Position numbers and translations under genes: made by a program
Source: Arthrobacter sp. PAMC25284
Lineage (GTDB): Bacteria; Actinomycetota; Actinomycetes; Actinomycetales; Micrococcaceae
Direction of reading: 5' to 3'
DNA: 64,000 bases
Assembly (NCBI RefSeq): GCF_019443425.1
Contig: NZ_CP080382.1
Location: 992,001 to 1,056,000 of the forward strand
In this document: piece by piece, positions 1 to 7,464 of the stretch
How positions within the stretch are numbered: the stretch's first letter is position 1
Layout: each line of letters begins with the position of its first letter
The notes under the pieces: generated by a model
What the model was told of the DNA's origin: nothing
The model's database searches: none
The model's input: only the letters and a program-made list of their open reading frames with translations

Positions 1-724
1 CCTCCCGCAACCGGTCCGTCGGCAGCATCAGGGACGTGGCGGCACCCAGGTACTCCAGTCCCGCAACTGCGGCCGTCGGATACTCCGCCTCGGCGAGATA
101 GTGCGGCACGTGCATGACGTAGCCGGCGACATCCCGTTCTGCCGCCGTCAGCCGCAGCTCGAGGATGTGTCCCACAGCGGCCGGCACCTCGACGGTGGGC
201 TTCCACACCGATATTCCCTCAATAAGATCCGGCCGGTTGCCGTGAACGGTCACGCCAACCGGACGGGTATGCGGCACAGGCATCGGGATGGAATGGATCC
301 AGGTGGTGAGGTTGACGTCCAGTTCGTCGACCAGACCCACGACGGCGCGGGCAAAGCGTTCCCACTGCAGATCGGGTTCGAACCCGGCAAGGAGCAGGAA
401 GGGGCTTCCCAGCCCGTCAATGAGCCGGTACAGGGCGAGGCTGGGCGCCTGGTAGTCCTGCAGGTGGTCTTCGACAAAGCTGATCTGCGGGCGGCGGCTC
501 CGGTAGTCGATGAGCTGGTCCGCGTCGAATTCAACAATCAGTGCGGTGTCGAGGGTGTCCAGCAGTTCGGTGGTGATCTGCCGGACAACGTGGCCGGCGT
601 CGGCGAATCCGGTAAAGCCCATCACAAGATTCAACCCGCGCAGTTCCTCACGGTCGAACAGCTCATCATCACGCCAGTACAGCGATTTCGGGTCCAGCAG
701 GGAGCCGGAAGTCCGGTCAGTCAC
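1..724 (-). CDS. PAC2 family protein (proteasome assembly chaperone-like), 3' end cut by window edge
   Basis: The minus-strand frame starts with GTG at 724 (reads MTDRTSGSLLDPKSLYWRDD) and stays open to the window edge, giving about 241 residues without a stop. An AAAGGA ribosome site lies about 7 nt upstream; the nearby in-frame ATG is followed at once by a stop, so GTG is the start. The pattern LVMGFTGFADAGHVVRQI, then LIVEFDADQLIDYRSRRP and later WIHSIPMPVPHTRP, is typical of the actinobacterial PAC2 (DUF75) ATP-grasp-like family. These proteins are annotated by homology to proteasome-assembly chaperones; their exact role in actinobacteria is not settled. The family call is confident and the function is not. 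Confidence 0.85.
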   Translation of the reverse strand, partial: MTDRTSGSLLDPKSLYWRDDELFDREELRGLNLVMGFTGFADAGHVVRQITTELLDTLDTALIVEFDADQLIDYRSRRPQISFVEDHLQDYQAPSLALYRLIDGLGSPFLLLAGFEPDLQWERFARAVVGLVDELDVNLTTWIHSIPMPVPHTRPVGVTVHGNRPDLIEGISVWKPTVEVPAAVGHILELRLTAAERDVAGYVMHVPHYLAEAEYPTAAVAGLEYLGAATSLMLPTDRLRE

Positions 725-1067
725 GGCATGTTCCTTTCGCGGTAGCAGCGGTTGCGGGCAGGGTCCGCGGTGGCGGAACCGGCGCAGCGGCGGTTCCGCC
801 ACAGAGGCCCCCGCCAGATATCAATTGTCCGGGACGCGCCGCTACCAGTAACAACGCACGGGCTCCCGGGCTAATTCCTACCCGCGGTGTGCGCCAACTC
901 TCATTCATTTGATCCGCAGGGCCGCCAACCGACTACGATCGGAACCGGCCCTAGTGACGGCCAAAGACACCGGGTGGCGTCTAAACAAGATGCCGGCCCG
1001 GGAACCCAAGGCAGGGCGCCGAACATGCGGTTCCTGCTGACATCAGAGAGAAGTGAGGACTGTCCTC
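725..1067. other. 343-bp divergent intergenic region without a gene
   Basis: No credible coding frame is seen; the short open frames here lack ribosome sites and family resemblance. The region must hold the promoters for the divergent PAC2 gene and pepA. A possible pepA promoter is TGATCC (910-915) with TACGAT (934-939), spacer 18. The only strong structure is the hairpin at 770-802. Confidence 0.5.
770..802. other. Perfect 12-bp inverted repeat upstream of the PAC2 gene
   Basis: GTGGCGGAACCG at 770-781 is exactly repeated in inverted form at 791-802, with a 9-nt loop. It ends about 45 nt before the GTG start of the PAC2 gene and would lie in that gene's leader or promoter. No T run follows on either strand, so a classical terminator is unlikely. 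Confidence 0.6.
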
Positions 1068-2594
1068 GTGGTCAAGAATACTGAAGTGAAACTTAGTGCA
1101 ATCGCAGGGAGCCTCCTGAAGTTCCCCGGTGACGCCCTCGTGGTCGGCGTCGGGCAGGGTCCTGACGGTCCCGTCCTGCTGGAGAACCCGCTGTCGGCCA
1201 AGGCCGCAGAAGCTCTTGCCGAGACACTGCGCATTCTTGGCGTGACCGGGGCTTCCGACCAGGCGCACCGCGTGCCGGGGCTGCCGGAAACCGGAGCCGC
1301 CGTCCTGGTGCTGGCAGGTGTGGGAAAGCTGTCCGGTTCGCAGCCGCTCACTGAAGAGACCCTCCGGCGTGCCGCCGGCTCTGCCGTCCGTCAATTGGCC
1401 GGCCTCAGCACCGTGACGCTCGCCCTTCCGACGGCGTCACTGGCCGACGTCGCCGCCGTCGCCGAAGGTGCAGCGATGGGCGCCTACTCCTTCACCGAAC
1501 ACCGCTCCTCGAAGGACGGCCTCAAAGCACCGGTGGAGAACGTCGTGATCAGCACCGGGTTCGCCAGGGACAAGGGCCTTCAGCCGGTGCTCGAGCGTGC
1601 CGCCCTGATCGGCAAGGCAGTCAACGCGACCCGTACGCTCGTGAACCAGCCGCCCAGCCACCTTTATCCGGAGACCTTTGCCGACGCCGCCAAGGAGCTG
1701 TCCAAGGGCCTGCCGGTCAAGGTGACCGTCTGGGATGAAAAGCGCCTCGAAAAGGAGGGCTTCGGCGGCATCATGGGGGTGGGCAAAGGCTCTTCCCGGC
1801 AACCGCGCCTGGTTAAGGTCGAATATGCTCCCGCCAAGGCGGCGGCAAAGATTGCCCTCGTCGGTAAGGGAATCACCTTCGATACCGGCGGGATTTCCAT
1901 CAAGCCGGCCCTGGGCATGGGCGACATGAAGAGTGACATGGCGGGCGCCGCCGTCGTGCTGAACACCGTGCTGGCCATCGCAGGACTCGGTCTGCCCGTG
2001 AAGGTGACCGCCTGGCTCTGCATCGCGGAAAACATGCCCTCCGGTGCCGCCTCACGTCCCGCCGACGTGCTGACCATGTTTGGCGGCAAGACCGTAGAGG
2101 TCCTGAACACCGACGCCGAGGGCCGCCTGGTCATGGCCGATGGCATCGTCGCCGCAAGCCAGGAGTACCCGGACGCCATCATCGACGTCGCCACCCTGAC
2201 CGGCGCCCAGCTGATCGCCCTCGGCAACCGCACCGCGGGTGTGATGGGTGCCGACTCAGTGACCGGCCCGCTCAAGGCCGCCGCGGACCGCGCCGGCGAA
2301 CTCGTCTGGCCGATGCCGCTGCCGGAGGAACTGCGGCCCAGCCTGGACTCCCAGGTCGCCGACCTGGCGAACATCGGTGAACGCCACGGCGGCATGATGA
2401 CAGCCGCCGTTTTCCTGCGGGAATTTGTCGGCAAGGACAAAGACGGAGCGCAGATTCCGTGGGCTCATATCGACATTGCCGGCCCGTCGTTTAACAACGG
2501 CAGCCCCTACGGCTACAACCACAAACAGGCAACGGGCTGCACCGTACGCACCCTGGTGGCTTACGTCGAGGACGTCCTGGCCGCGACCGCCTGA
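1068..2594 (+). CDS. pepA: Leucyl aminopeptidase (M17 family)
   Basis: Cytosolic dizinc/manganese aminopeptidase that removes N-terminal residues from peptides. The C-terminal catalytic domain carries the M17 signature NTDAEGRLVMAD and the metal/bicarbonate site KGITFDTGG, followed by MKSDMAGAA; the N-terminal third is the variable macro-like domain. I start at GTG 1068 (MVKNTEVKLSAIAG), which has GTGAGGA about 9 nt upstream and gives 508 residues; an in-frame GTG at 1053 would add five residues. The gene stands alone, followed by a hairpin and then lpdA on the same strand. Confidence 0.93.
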   Translation: MVKNTEVKLSAIAGSLLKFPGDALVVGVGQGPDGPVLLENPLSAKAAEALAETLRILGVTGASDQAHRVPGLPETGAAVLVLAGVGKLSGSQPLTEETLRRAAGSAVRQLAGLSTVTLALPTASLADVAAVAEGAAMGAYSFTEHRSSKDGLKAPVENVVISTGFARDKGLQPVLERAALIGKAVNATRTLVNQPPSHLYPETFADAAKELSKGLPVKVTVWDEKRLEKEGFGGIMGVGKGSSRQPRLVKVEYAPAKAAAKIALVGKGITFDTGGISIKPALGMGDMKSDMAGAAVVLNTVLAIAGLGLPVKVTAWLCIAENMPSGAASRPADVLTMFGGKTVEVLNTDAEGRLVMADGIVAASQEYPDAIIDVATLTGAQLIALGNRTAGVMGADSVTGPLKAAADRAGELVWPMPLPEELRPSLDSQVADLANIGERHGGMMTAAVFLREFVGKDKDGAQIPWAHIDIAGPSFNNGSPYGYNHKQATGCTVRTLVAYVEDVLAATA

Positions 2595-2604
2595 TCCCGC
2601 CGGT

Positions 2605-2637
2605 GTGGTGGTCCGGCCGCTACGGCCCGGCCACCAC
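2605..2637 (+). terminator. Hairpin after pepA, likely terminator
   Basis: GTGGTGG (2605-2611) pairs with CCACCAC (2631-2637), and CCGG with CCGG inside it. GC-rich stem directly after the pepA stop; no T tail beyond CTTCG. Confidence 0.5.
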
Positions 2638-2697
2638 TTCGCGTGACTCTGGACACAGGCACGCCACAATCGGTGCGACAAGGTGGAGCATGTAATA

Positions 2698-2790
2698 GTG
2701 GTTCGCTAAGGTGAACCACGGTAGTCCCAATCTATTAGTCACATATGAAAGGGAACCTGCCGGCTGGCATAATCGCCGCAGGCAGGTTCC
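2698..2790 (+). promoter_or_regulatory. lpdA upstream region with two nested inverted repeats
   Basis: GTGGTTC (2698-2704) is mirrored by GAACCAC (2713-2719), and GGAACCTGCC (2752-2761) by GGCAGGTTCC (2781-2790). Both share a GGTTC/GAACC core. The second repeat encloses CATAAT (2768-2773), a possible -10. The layout could be an operator pair or leader hairpins controlling lpdA; which of these it is cannot be told from sequence. Confidence 0.4.
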
Positions 2791-2843
2791 AAGACCAGAT
2801 GATGCGTACTCTCGTGTCATCGTTCACGCGAGGGAGCGTTTTA

Positions 2844-4229
2844 GTGGCCGATCAGGCAACTGCGCAAGAATTCGACATCCTGGTTCTCGGCGGCGGCAGC
2901 GGCGGTTACGCAACCGCCCTGCGAGCTGTCCAGCTCGGCCTTACCGTGGGCCTGGTCGAGAAGGCCAAGCTCGGCGGTACATGCCTGCACAACGGCTGTA
3001 TCCCCACAAAAGCCCTGCTGCACTCCGCAGAACTGGCGGACCATGCCCGCGATGCGTCCAAGTACGGCGTCAATGTGACCCTTGACGGCGTCGACATGAC
3101 CGCCGTCAACGCCTACAAAGACGGCATCATCGCCGGCAAATATAAGGGCCTGCAGGGTCTGATCAAGAGCAAAAAAGACATCACTGTCATCGAGGGTGAG
3201 GGCAAGCTCCAGGGCGCCGACACCGTCGTCGTGAACGGCACTGCGTACAAGGGCAAGAACATCGTCCTCGCCACAGGGTCCTACTCCCGTTCGCTGCCGG
3301 GCCTCGAAATCGGCGGCCGTGTCATCACCTCGGATGAAGCCCTCACCATGGACTACATCCCCAAGAGTGTCATCATCCTCGGCGGCGGCGTTATCGGCGT
3401 CGAGTTCGCTTCCGTGTGGAAGTCCTTCGGCGTTGACGTCACCGTCGTGGAAGGCCTGCCGTCGCTGGTCCCCAATGAAGACCCGACCATCGTCAAGGCG
3501 TTTGAGCGTGCCTTCAAGAAGCGCGGCATCAAATTCAACACCGGCACCTTCTTCCAGGGTGTTGAGCAGAACGCCGACGGCGTCAAGGCCACCCTCGTGG
3601 ACGGCAAGACCTTCGAAGCGGAGCTTATGCTCGTCGCGGTCGGCCGCGGCCCCGTCACGGCCAATCTTGGATACGAGGAGGCCGGGCTGAACATTGACCG
3701 CGGCTTCGTCATCACCAACGAACGCCTGCACACCGGCGTCGGCAACATCTACGCCGTCGGCGACATCGTCCCGGGCGTGCAGTTGGCCCACCGCGGCTAC
3801 CAGCAGGGCATCTTCGTCGCCGAGGAAATCGCCGGCATGAGCCCCGTGGTCGTCGAGGACATCAACATCCCCAAGGTCACCTACTCCGAGCCGGAAATTG
3901 CCACGGTCGGATACTCCGAGCCGGCAGCCAAGGCGAAGTTCGGCGAGGACCAGGTCGAGACGCAGGAATACAACCTCGCCGGGAACGGCAAGAGCTCGAT
4001 CCTCGGCACCAGCGGCCTGGTCAAGCTGGTCCGGCAGAAAAACGGCCCCGTGGTCGGCGTCCACATGATCGGTCAGCGCATGGGCGAGCAGATCGGCGAG
4101 GCCCAGCTGATCGTCAACTGGGAGGCCTACCCCGAGGATGTCGCCCAATTGCTGCACGCCCACCCGACGCAGAATGAGTCGCTGGGCGAAGCACACATGG
4201 CCCTGGCCGGTAAACCCCTCCACGGCTAA
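2844..4229 (+). CDS. lpdA: Dihydrolipoyl dehydrogenase (E3)
   Basis: FAD-dependent E3 that reoxidises dihydrolipoyl groups with NAD+ in the pyruvate and 2-oxoglutarate dehydrogenase complexes. The sequence shows the FAD fold LGGGSGGYATA, the redox disulfide GGTCLHNGCIPTK, the NAD site LGGGVIGVEFASVW, a second FAD motif (YAVGDI), and the C-terminal catalytic HAHPTQNE. I start at GTG 2844 (MADQATAQEFDIL), preceded by AGGGAG at 7 nt; 461 residues matches the family. The open frame extends back to 2745, but that extra N-terminus is not family-like. sucB follows after 115 nt, giving an E3-E2 pair. Confidence 0.95.
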   Translation: MADQATAQEFDILVLGGGSGGYATALRAVQLGLTVGLVEKAKLGGTCLHNGCIPTKALLHSAELADHARDASKYGVNVTLDGVDMTAVNAYKDGIIAGKYKGLQGLIKSKKDITVIEGEGKLQGADTVVVNGTAYKGKNIVLATGSYSRSLPGLEIGGRVITSDEALTMDYIPKSVIILGGGVIGVEFASVWKSFGVDVTVVEGLPSLVPNEDPTIVKAFERAFKKRGIKFNTGTFFQGVEQNADGVKATLVDGKTFEAELMLVAVGRGPVTANLGYEEAGLNIDRGFVITNERLHTGVGNIYAVGDIVPGVQLAHRGYQQGIFVAEEIAGMSPVVVEDINIPKVTYSEPEIATVGYSEPAAKAKFGEDQVETQEYNLAGNGKSSILGTSGLVKLVRQKNGPVVGVHMIGQRMGEQIGEAQLIVNWEAYPEDVAQLLHAHPTQNESLGEAHMALAGKPLHG

Positions 4230-4248
4230 GCACTCCCGCAAGACAACA

Positions 4249-4291
4249 GAGCTTAGTGCACCGGGCTGGAAAAGCCGGGTGCACTAAGCTC
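4249..4291. terminator. Perfect 14-bp inverted repeat between lpdA and sucB
   Basis: GAGCTTAGTGCACC (4249-4262) and its exact inverse GGTGCACTAAGCTC (4278-4291) flank a short loop that can pair further (GGC/GCC). It lacks a T tail, so it may end lpdA transcription, act as an attenuator ahead of sucB, or protect an mRNA end. Confidence 0.55.
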
Positions 4292-4344
4292 GAACACGGC
4301 AGCAATCATCCGCACTAAAGATCAATAAGGAGAACGGGGACGAC

Positions 4345-6108
4345 ATGTCTGAATCCGTTAACTTGCCCGCCCTTGGTGAGAGCGTCACCGAAGGAACCGT
4401 CACACGCTGGCTCAAGCAGGTAGGTGACCGGGTAGAGGTGGACGAGCCGCTGCTCGAAGTCTCCACCGACAAAGTAGACACCGAGATCCCCTCTCCGATT
4501 GCGGGCATCATCGAAGAAATCCTCGTCGCCGAAGACGAGACCGCTGAAGTCGGCGCACCGCTGGTGCGGATCGGCTCCGGCGAACAGTCTGCCCCCGCAG
4601 CCGAAGAAGCCCCGGCGCAGGAAGCCCCCGCCGAAGAAGCCTCCGCCGAACAGCCCGCAGAGCCGGAAGCGGCCGCCCCTGAGGCAGCAGCCCCCGCCGC
4701 CGAGGATGCCACGTCCGGCGAGGTACACGAAGTCACACTTCCGGCCCTGGGCGAGAGCGTCACCGAAGGCACCGTGACCCGCTGGCTCAAGAGCGTCGGT
4801 GACACAGTTGAGGTGGACGAGCCGCTGCTGGAGGTCTCCACCGACAAGGTCGACACCGAGATCCCGTCGCCGGTGGCAGGGACCCTGCAGGAAATCCGGG
4901 TCAACGAGGATGAAACCGCCGAGGTCGGCTCCGTGCTGGCTATCATCGGTTCCGGTGCCGCAGCCCCGGCCGCGGCTCCCCAGCAGGAAGCTCCCAAGCA
5001 GGAAGCCCCCAAGCAGGAGGAAGCCCCCAAGCAGGCTGAGGCTCCGAAGCAGGCTGAGGCTCCGAAGCAGGAGGAAGCTCCGAAGCAGGAGGAAGCTCCG
5101 AAGCAGGAGGAAGCTCCGAAGCAGGAGGAAGCTCCGAAGCAGGAAGCCCCTGCGGCAGCGCAGGGCGCCGCAGCTCCGGCTGAATCCGGCTACGTCACCC
5201 CCCTGGTCCGCAAGCTGGCCAACCAGCAGGGCATCGACATCGCCTCCCTGACCGGCACCGGCGTCGGCGGCCGCATCCGGAAGCAGGACGTCCTGGCAGC
5301 AGCTGAGGCCAAGGCGGCACCGGCAGCGGCCAGCGCCCCGGCGTCTGCTCCGGCAGCCGCACCGGCTTCGGAGGCGGCCTCTTCACTGCGCGGCACCGTG
5401 CAGAAGGCTCCGCGCATTCGCCAGGTCATCGCCCGCCGTATGCGCGAGTCCCTGGATACCTCCACGCAGCTGACCCAGGTGCACGAGGTCGACATGACCA
5501 AGGTTGCCAAGCTGCGGACCCGCGCCAAGGATTCGTTCCAGGCCCAGAATGGTTCCAAGCTGACCTTCCTGCCTTTCATCGCCAAGGCCGTTGCCGAGGC
5601 ACTGAAGCAGCACCCGAAGGTCAATGCTTCCTACGACGAGGACAAGCAGGAGATCACCTACCACAACGCCGAGCACCTGGCGATTGCGGTGGACACGGAT
5701 AAGGGCCTGCTGGTCCCGGTTATCAACGACGCGGGCAACCTGAACATGGCGGGCCTGGCTGGAAAGATCGCCGACGTCGCGGACCGCACCCGAAAGGGCA
5801 AGATTGGACCGGATGAGCTGTCCGGCGGTACGTTCAGCATCACGAACATCGGCTCGGTCGGCGCTCTCTTCGACACGCCGATCATCAACCAGCCGCAGGT
5901 GGCCATCCTGGGCACGGGCGCGATCGTCAAGCGTGCCGTTGTGGTCTCGGACGAAAATGGCGATGACTCGCTGGCTATCCGCTCGATGATGTACCTCTCC
6001 CTGACGTACGACCACCGTCTGGTGGACGGCGCGGACGCCGGCCGGTTCCTGCAGACGCTGAAAACGCGTCTGGAAGCAGGGGCGTTCGAGGCAGACCTCG
6101 GCCTCTAG
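4345..6108 (+). CDS. sucB: Dihydrolipoamide acyltransferase (E2), two lipoyl domains
   Basis: E2 core of a 2-oxoacid dehydrogenase complex, 587 residues. Two very similar lipoyl domains (about residues 1-78 and 130-208) each carry the lipoylated lysine in [13 protein letters not shown] long Ala/Pro/Glu/Lys/Gln linker follows, then the E3-binding domain ([15 protein letters not shown]) and the catalytic domain with [20 protein letters not shown] sits before ATG 4345. Annotation by family similarity would name it succinyltransferase. In many actinobacteria the 2-oxoglutarate E2 activity lies in the E1 protein and this E2 serves pyruvate dehydrogenase, so substrate is uncertain. lpdA precedes it, and lipB-lipA lie 8 kb downstream. 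Confidence 0.93.
   Translation: MSESVNLPALGESVTEGTVTRWLKQVGDRVEVDEPLLEVSTDKVDTEIPSPIAGIIEEILVAEDETAEVGAPLVRIGSGEQSAPAAEEAPAQEAPAEEASAEQPAEPEAAAPEAAAPAAEDATSGEVHEVTLPALGESVTEGTVTRWLKSVGDTVEVDEPLLEVSTDKVDTEIPSPVAGTLQEIRVNEDETAEVGSVLAIIGSGAAAPAAAPQQEAPKQEAPKQEEAPKQAEAPKQAEAPKQEEAPKQEEAPKQEEAPKQEEAPKQEAPAAAQGAAAPAESGYVTPLVRKLANQQGIDIASLTGTGVGGRIRKQDVLAAAEAKAAPAAASAPASAPAAAPASEAASSLRGTVQKAPRIRQVIARRMRESLDTSTQLTQVHEVDMTKVAKLRTRAKDSFQAQNGSKLTFLPFIAKAVAEALKQHPKVNASYDEDKQEITYHNAEHLAIAVDTDKGLLVPVINDAGNLNMAGLAGKIADVADRTRKGKIGPDELSGGTFSITNIGSVGALFDTPIINQPQVAILGTGAIVKRAVVVSDENGDDSLAIRSMMYLSLTYDHRLVDGADAGRFLQTLKTRLEAGAFEADLGL
4981..5148 (+). repeat. 18-bp tandem repeat in the sucB linker
   Basis: About ten degenerate units encode (E/A)EAPKQ or EAPKQ, at roughly residues 213-268. 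The last part holds about four near-identical copies of the 18-mer GAGGAAGCTCCGAAGCAG. The repeat is in frame, so unit gain or loss would only lengthen or shorten the flexible linker. Confidence 0.85.
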
Positions 6109-6126
6109 GCCTCAGCAGCACCAACG

Positions 6127-6187
6127 GCGGCGGCCGTGAGGGCACCGGTGGGAAACCACCTGGCAGCCAGCACGGCCGCCGCTTTTT
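6127..6187 (+). terminator. Rho-independent terminator after sucB
   Basis: GCGGCGGCCGTG (6127-6138) pairs exactly with CACGGCCGCCGC (6171-6182), followed directly by TTTTT. Confidence 0.85.
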
Positions 6188-6214
6188 GATTTCAGGACCC
6201 GGCGGGTCCTTCTC

Positions 6215-6242
6215 TTGTGCAGCGTGGCTGGATAGCTACACT
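6215..6242 (+). promoter_or_regulatory. Promoter of a probably leaderless transcript
   Basis: TTGTGC (6215-6220), 16-bp spacer, TACACT (6237-6242), then six bases to ATG 6249. Transcription would begin at or beside the start codon. No Shine-Dalgarno sequence is visible. Confidence 0.55.
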
Positions 6243-6248
6243 GATGCC

Positions 6249-6620
6249 ATGGTTATCCTGTTTAACATCGTGGTCTTCCTGCACATCGTCGGCGCGGCCA
6301 TGGTGGTCGGTATCTGGATTGGCCATTTGAAGACTCCCATCGTCCACCCCCGCCAGTTCGACGGCGCGATGTTGTCGATTCTCACCGGAATCGCCCTGAT
6401 GGGCCTGCTCCCGATCCTGCACAACCAGGATCCCAGCGAGTTCGGCGATCCGAACTACTTCAAACTGGGCATCAAATTCGCCATCGGTCTTGGCGTGGGT
6501 GTCCTGGCCTTTATTGGCCGGCGCAAGTTCAAGAAGGGCGAGAAGATTGAGCTGAGCATGGCCCACGGTGTTGGCGGGCTGGGCCTGCTGAACATTGCCA
6601 TCGCCACACTCTGGCAGTAG
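6249..6620 (+). CDS. Small membrane protein, function unknown
   Basis: 123 residues starting MVILFNIVVFLHIVGAAM. About four hydrophobic segments are visible, with polar patches GHLKTPIVHPRQ and RRKFKKGEKIE, so it should be an integral membrane protein. Related proteins are common and uncharacterised in Micrococcales. ATG 6249 is chosen over an upstream in-frame start at 6186 because the hydrophobic domain begins there and a promoter ends six bases before it. It stands alone between two hairpin terminators. Confidence 0.75.
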   Translation: MVILFNIVVFLHIVGAAMVVGIWIGHLKTPIVHPRQFDGAMLSILTGIALMGLLPILHNQDPSEFGDPNYFKLGIKFAIGLGVGVLAFIGRRKFKKGEKIELSMAHGVGGLGLLNIAIATLWQ

Positions 6621-6639
6621 CCAGGACCTGACGTTTCGC

Positions 6640-6669
6640 GGCGACGCTCCCCCGCGGGGGAGCGTCGCC
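6640..6669 (+). terminator. Strong GC hairpin after the membrane-protein gene
   Basis: GGCGACGCTCCCCC (6640-6653) and its exact inverse (6656-6669). Only a weak GTTTG tail follows. Confidence 0.65.
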
Positions 6670-6892
6670 GTTTGCGTTGGCGCCCGTTTCCCGTGCTGTC
6701 CGGCTCCGCCGGCGTCACCGCGGGGCGCCCTCTTCCACGACGCGGTAGCCCGGAGAAGTCATAGTCAAGATCCGGTAACAGTTCTCTCACAGCGGATACC
6801 GCTCCGGACGGGGCCGAGACTGCCTAAGATAGGACTCGGCACGGACCGGCACCAGCCGGACCGCTGATGCTAATCAACGTCGAGGAGTGGAC

Positions 6893-7321
6893 ATGGCAGC
6901 AACACGCACCGCACATACCGTATGGAATGGCGACCTCATGTCAGGGGCAGGCAGCACAACGCTGGACAGCTCCGGGTTGGGCACGTATGACGTCACCTGG
7001 AAGGCCCGCGCCGAGTCGGCTGCTGGCAAGACGAGCCCAGAGGAACTGATCGCCGCGGCCCACTCAGCCTGCTTCTGCATGCAGCTGAGCAACCTGCTGG
7101 CACAGGCCGGTCACACCCCGGATGAGCTCAACGCCAAAGCGGATGTCACCTTTGTGCCCGGGACCGGCATCACCGACAGCCACCTCACCCTGTCCGCCAA
7201 GGTTCCCGGCATCTCCGAGGAGGACTTCCAGCGAATCGCCGATGAAGCGAAGTCCACCTGCCCGGTCTCCGGCGCCCTGACCGGACTCAAGATCACCCTG
7301 GACGCGACCCTCGTGTCCTAG
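6893..7321 (+). CDS. OsmC family peroxiredoxin
   Basis: 142-residue OsmC/Ohr-type hydroperoxide reductase that would detoxify organic peroxides. Two conserved cysteines are in place: one in the helix EELIAAAHSACFCMQLS and one in STCPVSGAL. The N-terminus TAHTVWNGDLMSGAGSTTL is the usual OsmC beta-strand region. Start ATG 6893 has GAGGAG five bases upstream; an in-frame GTG at 6887 overlaps that ribosome site and is rejected. It is monocistronic and faces the tricorn protease gene. OsmC and Ohr subgroups are not separated here. Confidence 0.9.
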   Translation: MAATRTAHTVWNGDLMSGAGSTTLDSSGLGTYDVTWKARAESAAGKTSPEELIAAAHSACFCMQLSNLLAQAGHTPDELNAKADVTFVPGTGITDSHLTLSAKVPGISEEDFQRIADEAKSTCPVSGALTGLKITLDATLVS

Positions 7322-7366
7322 CACATTCCCCGGTCCGGCTAGCCCCAGGCAGGGCACCGAACCACC

Positions 7367-7412
7367 AAGGCCCCCGCTTCCCGCCATACTGGCGCTGGAA
7401 ACGGGGGCCTTT
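7367..7412 (+). terminator. Terminator after the OsmC gene
   Basis: AAGGCCCCCG (7367-7376) pairs with CGGGGGCCTT (7402-7411), followed by a short T run. Confidence 0.6.
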
Positions 7413-7419
7413 GCCGTAA

Positions 7420-7455
7420 CGCCCGACCGGATCTCCGTCGGTGCCCGGTCAGGCG
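7420..7455 (-). terminator. Hairpin at the 3' end of the tricorn protease gene
   Basis: CGCCCGACCGG (7420-7430) pairs with CCGGTCAGGCG (7445-7455) with one mismatch, ten bases after the protease stop on the minus strand. Confidence 0.5.
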
Positions 7456-7464
7456 TCGGGTTGC

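Noticed and set aside
2841..4241. 466-codon open frame opposite lpdA
   Set aside because: Antisense shadow; lpdA has all E3 motifs.
4981..5148. CRISPR-like array
   Set aside because: The repeats are contiguous, in frame, and encode a protein linker; there are no spacers.
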